Counted from the stretch's first letter, positions 1-8,489 are shown. The stretch is 64,000 bases of DNA from Lacticaseibacillus porcinae (GCF_003946305.1 NZ_RHNS01000002.1:1-64000), one strand, 5' to 3'. Numbers and translations are program-made. Notes: generated by a model not told the origin, from the letters alone.

Positions 1-49
1 AGCGCCTTGAGACGCTGCCGGTAACGGGGGCTTATAGCCCCAGAGCAAG

Positions 50-74
50 CCACCCGTTTAACGGGTGGTTTTTG
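50..74 (+). terminator. Rho-independent terminator of an upstream transcript
   Basis: A perfect stem (CCACCCGT / ACGGGTGG) is followed by TTTTT. It ends whatever is transcribed rightwards from outside the window. A second hairpin (GGGGCTTATAGCCCC, about 27-41) precedes it, so the first 80 bases look like the 3' end of a structured transcript rather than of a coding gene. Confidence 0.75.
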
Positions 75-90
75 ACTTGGAGGCAACGGG

Positions 91-1026
91 ATGGCAAATA
101 TTCATGATATTGCAAGGTTGAGTGGCTTTTCAGTCGCGACGGTTTCGCGGGTGATCAATGGGCGGCCGTATGTTTCTGATGACGCGAAAGCTGCGGTGAT
201 GAAAGTGGTGCGGCAATTGGATTACGTCCCGAATGCCATGGCCCGTGATCTTTCAGCAGGCCATACCATGACCATCGGCGTGGTGACGCCGATGCGCGAT
301 CATCCTTATTTCACGAGCTTGACGAACAGTATCACTCGAGCGGCGTTTGCCCGTGGGTACCGGGTGATGTTGTTACCTTCGCAATATGATCAAGCCATTG
401 AAGCTGACTATTTGGAACAACTGCGGATGAAGGCTTATGATGCGTTGATTTTTACCTCCCATGCCTTGCCTTTAGCGGAGATCTTGCCTTATACCCAAGC
501 CGGTGTGGTGGTGGTGTGTCATGATCCAGGGTCGGTATCGATCAATGCTGCCTTTACGGATCGTGGCGAAACTTATGTGGAAGGCTGTCAGTGGCTTAAA
601 GACCATGGTGCCCAAAAAATCGGGATGTTTCTGCCGCGTACCGCAAAACGTTCCGCCACTAGCCAAGCGATGCTCAAAGCCTATCAACAAGTCTTTGGCC
701 ATCCGCTCCCAGCAAAACGCCAAGTGCTTGATGTGATGAACAATGCTGATGGCTATCAAGCGGCACAAAAACTGGTTGCACAGCAAGTCGATGCCATTTT
801 CTCAAATGGGGATGATATTGCGGCAGGCGCAGTCCAATATTATCGTGAACATCACTTAACCGTGCCGTTAATCGTCGGTCAAGAAAATCAATTATCCAGT
901 CAACTGCTCGACATTCCGACAATCGATCATCATTTTCGGGTGGTGGGAGAGTTGGCACTGCGGTTAGCAGTAGGCGAGTTATCTGGGCAACATCAAGTGG
1001 CGTCGACGTTCATTTCCCGCGGTTAA
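91..1026 (+). CDS. LacI-family transcriptional regulator
   Basis: A 311-aa DNA-binding regulator. The N-terminus (residues 2-56) is a classic LacI helix-turn-helix plus hinge: NIHDIARLSGFSVATVSRVI, then the PYVSDDAK and LDYVPNAMARDL segments. The rest is the periplasmic-binding-protein-like effector domain, starting at TIGVVTP. A GGAGG at 79-83 sits 7 nt before the ATG. Length is slightly short of the usual 320-340 aa. No sugar operon is adjacent: the next gene, a PopT-like transporter, is same-strand and has its own extended -10 promoter. The target is therefore unknown and could be a gene left of the window. Confidence 0.9.
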   Translation: MANIHDIARLSGFSVATVSRVINGRPYVSDDAKAAVMKVVRQLDYVPNAMARDLSAGHTMTIGVVTPMRDHPYFTSLTNSITRAAFARGYRVMLLPSQYDQAIEADYLEQLRMKAYDALIFTSHALPLAEILPYTQAGVVVVCHDPGSVSINAAFTDRGETYVEGCQWLKDHGAQKIGMFLPRTAKRSATSQAMLKAYQQVFGHPLPAKRQVLDVMNNADGYQAAQKLVAQQVDAIFSNGDDIAAGAVQYYREHHLTVPLIVGQENQLSSQLLDIPTIDHHFRVVGELALRLAVGELSGQHQVASTFISRG

Positions 1027-1029
1027 ACA

Positions 1030-1038
1030 TGGTATACT
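1030..1038 (+). promoter_or_regulatory. Extended -10 promoter of the DUF368 gene
   Basis: TGGTATACT begins 4 nt after the lacI-type stop codon and about 36 nt before the next start. It has the TGn-TATACT form of an extended -10 element. No convincing -35 is seen. Confidence 0.5.
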
Positions 1039-1073
1039 AAAAAGAAAACCTAAGATCAGGAGAAACAACCACT

Positions 1074-1892
1074 ATGCAATCATGGTTATTCCGCTTCCTC
1101 AAAGGCATTTTCATTGGGTCAGGCTTTATTTTACCTGGCGTTTCAGGCGGTGCATTAGCGGCGGTATTTGGATTATACACGCGGATGATCGCCTTTTTAG
1201 CCCATCCTTTCAAACAATTTAAAACAGATGTGAAATTCTTTTTACCAGTCGGCTTTGGTGCGATCGCCGGCGTTTTTGCCTTATCGTTTGTGGTCGCCTT
1301 TGTGCTTGGCGCCTATGAAACGCCGATATTATGGCTGTTTGTCGGTTGTATCGTCGGCACTGCTAAGCCATTGTGGCAACAAGCTGGGCTGTCTGGCCGC
1401 ACGAAAAAGCATGTGTTCGTGATGGCCGTTGTGGCGCTGATCGCTTTATTTTTACTGCAACAAGGCGCACAACATTTTTCTGGCAGTGTCCCCCAAAACT
1501 TTGGGACTTGGATGATCGCTGGGGCGTTGATCGCCCTTGGGGTCTTGGTGCCAGGGTTAAGTCCGTCTAATTTCTTAGTATATCTCGGATTGTATACCCC
1601 GATGGCAGTGGGGATCCGCGAAGTGGACTTTGGGGTGATGATCCCAGTGGCCATCGGCGGGTTGTTGTGTTTGGCCAGCTTAGCGAAAGTGATCAATTGG
1701 GCATTTGCGAAGTGGTATGCGATGTTGTTTCACATCATTTTAGGGGTGGTGATCGCAAGTACCGTGATGATCGCACCGCTAACTGCGACTTATTCCCTGA
1801 GTTTGGTGATATGGTCAGTGGTCGGGATGGCGTTTGGCATTTGGTTAGGGGCATGGATGAGCAACTTAGAAGCTAAACATGTCCCTGTCTAA
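1074..1892 (+). CDS. DUF368 polyprenyl-phosphate transporter (PopT-like)
   Basis: A 272-aa polytopic membrane protein with about eight hydrophobic segments. The N-terminal block FIGSGFILPGVSGGALAAVFGLY and a second glycine/proline block (ALGVLVPGLSPSNFLVYLGLY) are the duplicated signature loops of DUF368. Family members have been reported to recycle undecaprenyl phosphate across the cytoplasmic membrane for cell-wall synthesis; that role here is by homology. AGGAG lies 11 nt upstream of the ATG. The 3' end overlaps the convergent gene by 20 bp and no terminator is visible between them. Confidence 0.85.
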   Translation: MQSWLFRFLKGIFIGSGFILPGVSGGALAAVFGLYTRMIAFLAHPFKQFKTDVKFFLPVGFGAIAGVFALSFVVAFVLGAYETPILWLFVGCIVGTAKPLWQQAGLSGRTKKHVFVMAVVALIALFLLQQGAQHFSGSVPQNFGTWMIAGALIALGVLVPGLSPSNFLVYLGLYTPMAVGIREVDFGVMIPVAIGGLLCLASLAKVINWAFAKWYAMLFHIILGVVIASTVMIAPLTATYSLSLVIWSVVGMAFGIWLGAWMSNLEAKHVPV

Positions 1893-2967
1893 TTTGTTTG
1901 ACTGCAGCTAAGAAGGCGTTTAGTTCGCTGAGATCAACTGATCCGCTGGTGGCCACGCGAAAACTTGGGCACTGGGTGATGCCAGGCGCAATTTCAAAAC
2001 CGCGCAGCCGTAATGCTTGGGCAAAATCATCAAAGTCAAAATGGGTGTTGGGATAAGCAAATGCCGTCATCAACGGTGATTGCCAAAATGGTGGACATAA
2101 CGGTTCAAAGCCAAGCGTTGTCATGCCGCTAGCGAGTGTGTGTTGCAGTTGGCGAAAATGCTGATAGCGTTTGATCACGCCGCCATGAGCTTGGAGCGTG
2201 GCAATGGCACAGTCGGCGGCAATCACACTTTGGGTCGGCGCACCATGTCGCCAAGCACCACCAGACAATTCCATAAATGCCAGTTGCGCAAACAAATCAA
2301 GGCTCACACTGTGACTTTGATCAGCAGTTTGGGCAATTTTTTGACGGCGAGCGATCACCGCACCAAAACCTGGGACACTATGTAAGGCATGATGAAATAC
2401 CGTAATCAAATAATCGATCCCTAAGGTGTCACAATCGATCGGGATGCCACCGAATGTTGCCCGAGCATCTAAAATTGTCGTGATGCCAGCAAGATGCAGG
2501 TCCGTCATCAATGGCGCCAAAGGATGTAAGACGCCGACTGTGGCATCTTGATGACTCATGATAAAATGGGTGATCGTTGGTGTTTGTTTGATGTGTTGGC
2601 GGATCATTTTTTGATCGATTGCTTGTGATTGTGGCGTGACCACCACGTCATGTGGAATGTTCAAGGTCTCTAATAATTCAACAATTTTCGTGTCTGATCG
2701 ACCACTCACAGCAATTAAGACCCGTGCATGTTGGTTGGGGATCACAGTTTGCAAGGTGGCTTCAAGGATCATGGCGTCATCACCTGGCAACAACACGCAA
2801 GCAAACTCATGAGGGTCCACATCAGCAATTTGGAGTAAGCCTTGGATCAAGTGGGTACTGATGGCGCGAAAAGCGCTACTATTCGGGTTAAGGTCGGTTT
2901 GCATGGCCATTTTCACCCCTGGTGTGGTATTACTGATCTCTGGGGACAGAAATAATAAATCATTCAT
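1873..2967 (-). CDS. PhnW-like class V aminotransferase fold, PLP lysine missing
   Basis: A 364-aa protein that aligns along its length with 2-aminoethylphosphonate:pyruvate transaminases (PhnW, about 365 aa). Landmarks: LDARATFGGIPID (family VDAMSSFGGIPMD, Asp kept), YLITVFHHALHSVPGFG (family YLISSANKCIQGVPGFG) and SFRVATSG near the C-terminus (Arg kept). At the family's PLP-binding Lys, residue 193 is His (codon 2389-2391), and the phosphate-binding GSGS is GDDA (LLPGDDAMILEATL). It should not form the internal aldimine, so normal transaminase activity is not expected. The frame is intact. Its ATG overlaps the stop of the PhnX-like gene (ATGA), so the two are translationally coupled. Confidence 0.8.
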   Translation of the reverse strand: MNDLLFLSPEISNTTPGVKMAMQTDLNPNSSAFRAISTHLIQGLLQIADVDPHEFACVLLPGDDAMILEATLQTVIPNQHARVLIAVSGRSDTKIVELLETLNIPHDVVVTPQSQAIDQKMIRQHIKQTPTITHFIMSHQDATVGVLHPLAPLMTDLHLAGITTILDARATFGGIPIDCDTLGIDYLITVFHHALHSVPGFGAVIARRQKIAQTADQSHSVSLDLFAQLAFMELSGGAWRHGAPTQSVIAADCAIATLQAHGGVIKRYQHFRQLQHTLASGMTTLGFEPLCPPFWQSPLMTAFAYPNTHFDFDDFAQALRLRGFEIAPGITQCPSFRVATSGSVDLSELNAFLAAVKQIRQGHV

Positions 2968-3581
2968 CTGCGTACCTCTAATGGTTTCAGTTGTTGGATC
3001 AATTGCTGTAAAGTCTGTGCATTGTCGAGCGTATTTTCGACGCCAAGTTGCGTAAAACGGGTGCGAATGCGACGGATCCAGTGTTTTTGATCAGTGACAG
3101 TTAAATTTTTCCAAGCGACTGTTGAAAGGCCGATCATTCGACTACCAACCACCATCCCAACGGTATTGAGACGGGCCATGGTTGCAGCTTGTAGCCAGTC
3201 AGCCGCGTCAAATACCCCGAGCACTTGTGTGTCATCTGCCACATGCAGTTGCGATAATGCGTGTTTCAAAGCTTCTGGTGCGGACGCCTCAGCCACGTTA
3301 ACTGGTGGCATCAGGTGATAGATGGCCAAGGCATTCACTAGGTCTGCTAACACCAGTGAAGACTCTTGCGTAACAGTCGCAAAGGGTATGTGGTTTAACT
3401 TGAGAAATTGAAGTAACGATAACACGCCAGGGTTGAACGTGGTGATGGTTTTAGCATAATGGGGCCAATACCTCGCAAGTTGCGCAGGATTTTCACCTGC
3501 GGCTTGATACCAGGCTTGACGGCCACGGCCACCGTAATCACTTAAGGTCCCACTCCAATTTAAAATCACGGCTTTGATCAT
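2964..3581 (-). CDS. PhnX-like HAD protein, nucleophile Asp replaced by Asn
   Basis: A 205-aa HAD-superfamily protein. The N-terminus MIKAVILNWSGTLSDYG matches phosphonoacetaldehyde hydrolase (VIFDWAGTTVDYG), but the catalytic Asp is Asn8 (codon 3558-3560, AAT). The C-terminus (NTVGMVVGSRMIGLS, then RIRTRFTQLGVENTLD) matches PhnX WTVGVILGSSELGLT and VVRNRFVENGAHFT. It is about 60 aa shorter than PhnX; the missing part is most of the cap domain that carries the Schiff-base Lys. Catalysis is therefore not expected. The start at 3581 has AGAGGTG 6 nt upstream; an in-frame ATG 33 nt earlier has no good site. First gene of a two-gene unit with the PhnW-like gene. Confidence 0.75.
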   Translation of the reverse strand: MIKAVILNWSGTLSDYGGRGRQAWYQAAGENPAQLARYWPHYAKTITTFNPGVLSLLQFLKLNHIPFATVTQESSLVLADLVNALAIYHLMPPVNVAEASAPEALKHALSQLHVADDTQVLGVFDAADWLQAATMARLNTVGMVVGSRMIGLSTVAWKNLTVTDQKHWIRRIRTRFTQLGVENTLDNAQTLQQLIQQLKPLEVRR

Positions 3582-3628
3582 GGCACACCTCTTTAATTGA
3601 GATGGGTCAAGCATAAAACTTGAATGTA

Positions 3629-3668
3629 AAAAAAAGCCCTGCCGAATGTATCGATTCGGTAGGGCTTT
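3629..3668 (-). terminator. Terminator downstream of the aldehyde dehydrogenase gene
   Basis: Arms of about 14 bp (3634-3647 with 3654-3667, one G-U) lie beside an A-run at 3628-3635 that reads as a U-run on the minus strand. It lies between the dehydrogenase gene and the PhnX/PhnW-like pair. Only about 47 nt remain for a separate promoter for that pair, and none is obvious, so read-through is possible. Confidence 0.85.
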
Positions 3669-3851
3669 GGTGTATGAGTGTAAATATTATTTGTAATGCC
3701 TCATAATAAAACGAGATCGATGGTTGGTCGATCTCGCCGCATGAGATGACGAATTCACAATGTGGTTGATGAATACCACTGGTTAAGCTTACCATGAATT
3801 GGCAATGTTGCAGATAATTTTCAGAAAATTGTTCACACTGTAATGAAAAAT

Positions 3852-5222
3852 CTAGCCTTTTGTCGCGAGCACCATATGGTTGTTCACAAAGGCATTGAGC
3901 CCGAGCTTGTACAATTCACGGCCATAACCTGAATGCTTGACGCCACCAAATGGCAATTCAGGCGCAGTGATCCAAGCGCGGTTGATCGTGGTCATACCGG
4001 CTTCGATTTGTTCAGCAACGGCTTTAGCATGTTCTGGGTCGCTTGAAAATACTGCGGACCCTAAACCAAAACTGGAGTCATTGGCCAAGGCGAGGGCTTC
4101 ATCGTCGTTTTCAACGCGATAAATCGCCGCAACAGGTCCAAACATTTCTTGATCATAAGCTGGATTGTCTTTGGTGATGTCCGTTAAAATCGTCGCAGGA
4201 ACGAATTGTCCGGGTTCATCAACTGGTGTATCACCGATGATGCGTTTAGCCCCAGCTTTAATGGCCGCATCAATTTGCGCAACCAGTTTCGTTTTGGCAC
4301 TGGCAGAAGATAATGGTGCCAAGGTGGTGTCAGGTGACATCGGATCGCCTGGGCGCATTTTCGCAAATTCAGCTTTCATGTAAGCCACGAATTCATCGTA
4401 ATGCTTAGCAGTGACAATGAAACGCTTGGAGGCAGAGCAAACTTGACCGGCGTTAAACAGCCGTGCTTGTGGGGCGATGGCTTTGACTTGATCCATATCC
4501 GCATCATCTAAAATCAAAAAGGCATCATTGCCACCAAGTTCCATGGTGGATTGCTTCAATGCGGCACCGGCTTCTTGGGCGACGGCGGCACCTCCGCGTT
4601 CAGAACCTGTTAACGCCACGCCGGCGACTCGGGGATCAGCAATGGCTTGGCCGACTTGTTGGTAATTAATAAATAAATTAGTCAACGCACCTGCAGGCGC
4701 TCCGGCTTTGATCACCAAATCAGCAAAGGCTTGCGCACAAGCTGGGGTGCTGGAGGCGTGTTTCAAGATCATGGGGTTGCCGACGACATAGTTTGGCGCA
4801 AATACCCGCATGATTTGATAATATGGGAAGTTCCATGGTTCGACCATCACCAACACACCCATGGCTTGCTTGACATAATAAGCATCCCCTAATGCAGTTG
4901 GCAAGGCAGTCGGTTTCAAAAATTCAGCACCATGTTGCGCATAATATTCGGCAATATCGGCACATAAGTCGACTTCAGCTTCAGCTTCAGGTAAAAGCTT
5001 CCCCATTTCAGTGGTGATGATCGTGGCCAGATCGCGTTTTTGTTGACGTAGCAGTTGCGCTAATTGGTGCAATACTGGTTGACGGCTGGCCGGATCTTGA
5101 TCGCGCCAAGTGTGATAAAGGGTATCACCAGTTTGCAACGCTGCTTCTAGTTCAGCGTCTGTGGCATTGGGAAAAGTATGAACAAGTTCATTGGTATAAG
5201 GGTTGATTGTTTGATAAGCCAT
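3852..5222 (-). CDS. gabD: NAD(P)-dependent aldehyde dehydrogenase, succinate-semialdehyde type
   Basis: A 456-aa cytosolic aldehyde dehydrogenase, the usual length for short bacterial SSADH-type enzymes. Visible motifs: VEPWNFPYYQIMRVFAPNY in the cofactor domain, TGSERGGAAVAQEAG (Rossmann glycine motif), TMELGGNDAFLIL with the general-base Glu, and FNAGQVCSASKRFIV with the catalytic Cys. It oxidises an aldehyde to its acid; succinate semialdehyde is the usual annotation, but the true substrate is not shown. GGAGG lies 9 nt before the ATG and a TATAAT on the minus strand at 5261-5266 is a likely -10. Phosphonate pathways also use aldehyde dehydrogenases, which makes its place next to the PhnW/PhnX-like pair notable. 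Confidence 0.85.
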   Translation of the reverse strand: MAYQTINPYTNELVHTFPNATDAELEAALQTGDTLYHTWRDQDPASRQPVLHQLAQLLRQQKRDLATIITTEMGKLLPEAEAEVDLCADIAEYYAQHGAEFLKPTALPTALGDAYYVKQAMGVLVMVEPWNFPYYQIMRVFAPNYVVGNPMILKHASSTPACAQAFADLVIKAGAPAGALTNLFINYQQVGQAIADPRVAGVALTGSERGGAAVAQEAGAALKQSTMELGGNDAFLILDDADMDQVKAIAPQARLFNAGQVCSASKRFIVTAKHYDEFVAYMKAEFAKMRPGDPMSPDTTLAPLSSASAKTKLVAQIDAAIKAGAKRIIGDTPVDEPGQFVPATILTDITKDNPAYDQEMFGPVAAIYRVENDDEALALANDSSFGLGSAVFSSDPEHAKAVAEQIEAGMTTINRAWITAPELPFGGVKHSGYGRELYKLGLNAFVNNHMVLATKG

Positions 5223-5393
5223 TTTTGGTGGTCCTCCTTGTTGTTTGCGATTACAAAACCATTATAGCGCACAAATTGACAAAATAAACGGACACTTTAC
5301 TTAAAATGCCGTAAATTGACTGAATCGACGTCTCGTTTTACTTCTGAAGATGGGTGGCGTACATTAAAGTAAATGGTATTTGGAGGTGGCGTT

Positions 5394-6164
5394 TTGCAGA
5401 TCAAATCAATTTCACTTCACCCAAAACATGCGCCAGTGGCTACTTTGACAGCTTATTTACCCGATCTAGTGGTCGCAAAACCCCGCCAAGCCGTGATCAT
5501 TTGTCCAGGTGGCGGATATGCGATGGTGTCACCGCGAGAAGGTGAACCAGTTGCGTTGACCTTTGTTGCTCAAGGCATGGCGGCGTTTGTGCTCGACTAT
5601 GCCGTCGCGCCAATCCGATATCCTGCAGCGTTGCGGCAATTAGCGGAAGCCATGACGATCGTGCGCGCGCATGCCGGCGCCTGGCAATTAACAGAAATTT
5701 TTGTTGCCGGCTTTTCAGCAGGGGGACATCTAGCTGCATCATTAGGCACTCAGTATCAACAACCAGTGCTTGAAGACTATGATCCTGTCGTGATCCGGCC
5801 AGATGGCATGATGTTAGCTTATCCGGTGATCACCAGTGGCAAGTTTGCCCATCGAGAATCATTCACGAATTTGTTAGGTGATCAAGATTCACAGTCGCAA
5901 AGTTTGGAATCGTTAGTGACGACGCAAACACCACCGACTTTTATTTGGACCACTGCGGATGATCAAACGGTGCCAGCAATGAATAGTTTGTTGTTTGTCG
6001 AAGCTTTGCAACAAGCAGGCGTTGAGGTTGAATTTCATTTGTTTCCTCATGGCCGTCATGGCATGAGTCTCGGCACAGCTTGGGTCAACGCCGATGATGG
6101 CGTGGCGCATGCGACGAGTTGGCCGCAGTTATTTTTGGACTGGCTTTCAGTCACTTTTGGATAA
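5394..6164 (+). CDS. Alpha/beta hydrolase, BD-FAE/acetyl-esterase type
   Basis: A 256-aa hydrolase. The oxyanion region is AVIICPGGGYAMVSPREGEP, the nucleophile elbow is AGFSAGGHLAAS (Ser), the acid is in TTADDQTVP and the catalytic His in FPHGRHGMSLG. This is the layout of bacterial polysaccharide deacetylating or feruloyl-type esterases (BD-FAE). The start is read as TTG at 5394 because GGAGG (5382-5386) lies 7 nt upstream; the in-frame ATG at 5373 precedes that site and has none. No signal peptide, so it is cytoplasmic. Substrate unknown. Confidence 0.8.
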   Translation: MQIKSISLHPKHAPVATLTAYLPDLVVAKPRQAVIICPGGGYAMVSPREGEPVALTFVAQGMAAFVLDYAVAPIRYPAALRQLAEAMTIVRAHAGAWQLTEIFVAGFSAGGHLAASLGTQYQQPVLEDYDPVVIRPDGMMLAYPVITSGKFAHRESFTNLLGDQDSQSQSLESLVTTQTPPTFIWTTADDQTVPAMNSLLFVEALQQAGVEVEFHLFPHGRHGMSLGTAWVNADDGVAHATSWPQLFLDWLSVTFG

Positions 6165-6167
6165 CAA

Positions 6168-6207
6168 AAGACCTTGATGATCGTTGGGTGATCATCAAGG
6201 CCTTTTT
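6168..6207 (+). terminator. Terminator of the esterase gene
   Basis: An 11-bp perfect stem (CCTTGATGATC / GATCATCAAGG) is followed by CCTTTTTAA, starting 5 nt after the stop codon. Confidence 0.85.
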
Positions 6208-6284
6208 AAATGGCAATGAGCGATATGAGGTTTGGTTAAAGTTCAACAATGTAAACTTAGGAATTAGTGTTCAAAAACGGTCGT

Positions 6285-7433
6285 TTAGTGCCAGAATTTT
6301 TCTGCTAAAGCGCGGCCTTGATCGATTTTAGCCCATTGTTGCGCAGCAGTTAATTCGTTGCCGCCGTCACAAGAAGCAAAGCCGCATTGATGGGACAAGT
6401 ATAAGTGGTCTTTTGGCAAGATCTCAGCGGCTTGATTGAGTAGTCGCAAGGCGCGGGCTTCGTCGTCGAGGGCTGCAGTTTTAGAACTCAGCAACCCTAA
6501 GACCACTTCGACTTCAGGGCGGGCTTTCAACGCGTTGAGTGCAGCGAGGTCACCGGCGCGTTCATCGTCCCATTCCAAGAAGAAACGATCGTAATGTTGA
6601 TCGCCTAAGAATTTCGTGGCAATTGCTTCATAAGAGCCACCAGCCGCATGGCGAGAAGCATAGTTGCCGCGGCAGTTGTGCGTCCAGACTTTTAACCCGA
6701 GGCTGTGACCATAATCACATACCGCATTATTAATGGCGACGAATTCATCCGCTAAGGCTTCAATGCCGTCGTTGCCATTGGCGAAGAAACTAGACTCGTT
6801 GTCTTCGGCGAATAATTCCCATAAGCAATCATCAAATTGGACAATTTCACCACCAGCAGCTTTGTAATCATCTAAAAACTCTTTGTACGCTTGAATCAAG
6901 CCTGCTTTTAACGCCTCAGTCGTTGGATACACTTGACCTTCGCCGTATAAATGATCGAAAAATGACAATTCAGTGTACGCATGAGCGGCGCCCCAAACGG
7001 TTGTTTTAACTTTGGCATCACCAGCTAGGGCTTTAAGTTGTTTGAAAATGTCGATGAAGTGATGATTTTTCCCAGACAACGGGGAAGTGATCTCAATGCC
7101 GATGTCTTTGCGCGTTTCAAAGTCGCCGCCGTCATGATCCTCAAAGCGATAACCATGAGCTGCGATGGTGCGTTTGATGCCTTGAAAGCCCCATAAGAAA
7201 TCTAGATGCCACATGGATTTGGAATATTCACCATCAGTGATCACATCGACGCCGTGCGCTTTTTCTTCCGCGACGACTTGCTTGATAGCGCGGGTTTCTT
7301 CAGCTTGATACCCGTCAAAGTCAGTATAGAAAGGATATTGAATGTCGTCGCGATGTTCGATTTGATCTTTGTAAGCAAGCAGTGATGCTGGTCGTAACAA
7401 AGAGCCGACGATTTGAAAACGAGATTGGGTCAT
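6285..7433 (-). CDS. MetE-C-terminal-like methyltransferase (YxjG/YxjH family)
   Basis: A 382-aa homologue of the C-terminal catalytic half of cobalamin-independent methionine synthase. Landmarks: VGSLLRPASLLAY, VITDGEYSKSMWHLDFLWG, VQFDDCLWELF, the metal-binding WTHNCRGNY and the final LSHQCGFASCDGGNEL (His/Cys zinc ligands). It transfers a methyl group to homocysteine or a related thiol; the methyl donor of this short family is not settled by sequence. Divergent from a LysR-family gene, with a 14-bp palindrome between them that is a likely shared control site. Confidence 0.85.
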   Translation of the reverse strand: MTQSRFQIVGSLLRPASLLAYKDQIEHRDDIQYPFYTDFDGYQAEETRAIKQVVAEEKAHGVDVITDGEYSKSMWHLDFLWGFQGIKRTIAAHGYRFEDHDGGDFETRKDIGIEITSPLSGKNHHFIDIFKQLKALAGDAKVKTTVWGAAHAYTELSFFDHLYGEGQVYPTTEALKAGLIQAYKEFLDDYKAAGGEIVQFDDCLWELFAEDNESSFFANGNDGIEALADEFVAINNAVCDYGHSLGLKVWTHNCRGNYASRHAAGGSYEAIATKFLGDQHYDRFFLEWDDERAGDLAALNALKARPEVEVVLGLLSSKTAALDDEARALRLLNQAAEILPKDHLYLSHQCGFASCDGGNELTAAQQWAKIDQGRALAEKFWH

Positions 7434-7458
7434 GTGGATGTCCTCCGAATGAATTAAT

Positions 7459-7472
7459 TGATGAATTCATCA
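7459..7472. promoter_or_regulatory. Palindrome between divergent metE-like and lysR genes
   Basis: TGATGAATTCATCA is a perfect 14-bp palindrome, 12 nt upstream of the minus-strand ribosome binding site and about 45 bp upstream of the LysR gene -10. Its position suits an operator or a leader hairpin; binding by the LysR protein is inference. Confidence 0.45.
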
Positions 7473-7513
7473 TAACCACTTCATTGAAAAATAGATAATA
7501 CTTGATTCTTTAA

Positions 7514-7522
7514 TGATATAAT
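7514..7522 (+). promoter_or_regulatory. Extended -10 promoter of the lysR-type gene
   Basis: TGATATAAT is a perfect TATAAT with an upstream TGn, 29 nt before the start codon. No consensus -35 at 17 bp. Confidence 0.6.
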
Positions 7523-7551
7523 AGGCAATAACTATAACGGAGGCATGGCCA

Positions 7552-8475
7552 ATGCGGATTCAACAATTACAATATTTAGAAGCGATCGCCGAAACTGGCT
7601 CGATCAACGAAGCAGCCAAGCGGTTATTTATTTCACAACCATCTTTGTCACAAGCAATGAAGGAACTGGAAAAAGAATATCACTTACAATTATTTTATCG
7701 CTCCAAAGCTGGGATCACCTTGACTGATGGCGGCCGCGAGTTTCTCAACTATGGGCGCGGGGTACTTGATCAAGTGAATTTATTAGATGAACATTTCCGC
7801 CAAGATACGGTCCGCAAGCAACAATTCTCAGTATCGGCGCAACATTATGCCTTTGTGGTGAACGCGTTTGTGGCGTTGGTCAAAGAAATTGGCGGCTCAG
7901 AATATAATTTCACTTTGCGGGAGACCCAAACGCAAGGGGTACTCGATGACATTCAAACCAATAAAAGTGAACTTGGCGTCACCTATCTAAACGGGTTCAA
8001 TCAAACTGTGATGACGCGATTGATCGCGGAAAAAGATCTGACCTTCACACCATTGTTTGTCGCCCAGCCGCATGTGTTTGTCGGCCGTGACAATCCGTTA
8101 ACAGCGAAATCACATTTGTCGCTGGCAGATTTGGAAGATTATCCTTACTTATCTTATGAGCAAGGGGATACGAATTCCTTTTATTTTGCCGAAGAAATTC
8201 AAAGCACGTTGCCGCATGCCAAACATGTGCAAGTATCAGATCGGGCGACGATTTTTAACTTAATGGTCGGGCTTGATGGGTACACGATTTCCAGTGGAAT
8301 CATTTCCAGTGATTTAAACGATGAAAAAATTGTTGCCATCCCGTTAGATGTCGATGATCCGATCACTTTAGGTTTTTTGCGGCATAAAAAAATCGAACTG
8401 AGTCCCACAGCGACGCGGTATTTGGAATTATTAAAAGAGCATATTCGCCATTATGGGTTTGATGTGGCTGATTAA
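7552..8475 (+). CDS. LysR-family transcriptional regulator
   Basis: A 307-aa regulator. Residues 1-60 form the LysR winged helix-turn-helix: MRIQQLQYLEAIAETGSINE, AAKRLFISQPSLSQAMKELE, then LFYRSKAGITLTDGG. The remainder is the two-lobed effector domain. GGAGG (7539-7543) is 8 nt upstream. Divergent orientation to the MetE-like gene suggests it controls that gene in response to sulfur amino acid status, as CmbR/MtaR-type regulators do in related bacteria; this is inference from position. Confidence 0.9.
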   Translation: MRIQQLQYLEAIAETGSINEAAKRLFISQPSLSQAMKELEKEYHLQLFYRSKAGITLTDGGREFLNYGRGVLDQVNLLDEHFRQDTVRKQQFSVSAQHYAFVVNAFVALVKEIGGSEYNFTLRETQTQGVLDDIQTNKSELGVTYLNGFNQTVMTRLIAEKDLTFTPLFVAQPHVFVGRDNPLTAKSHLSLADLEDYPYLSYEQGDTNSFYFAEEIQSTLPHAKHVQVSDRATIFNLMVGLDGYTISSGIISSDLNDEKIVAIPLDVDDPITLGFLRHKKIELSPTATRYLELLKEHIRHYGFDVAD

Positions 8476-8489
8476 CTGGCAGTTCACAT

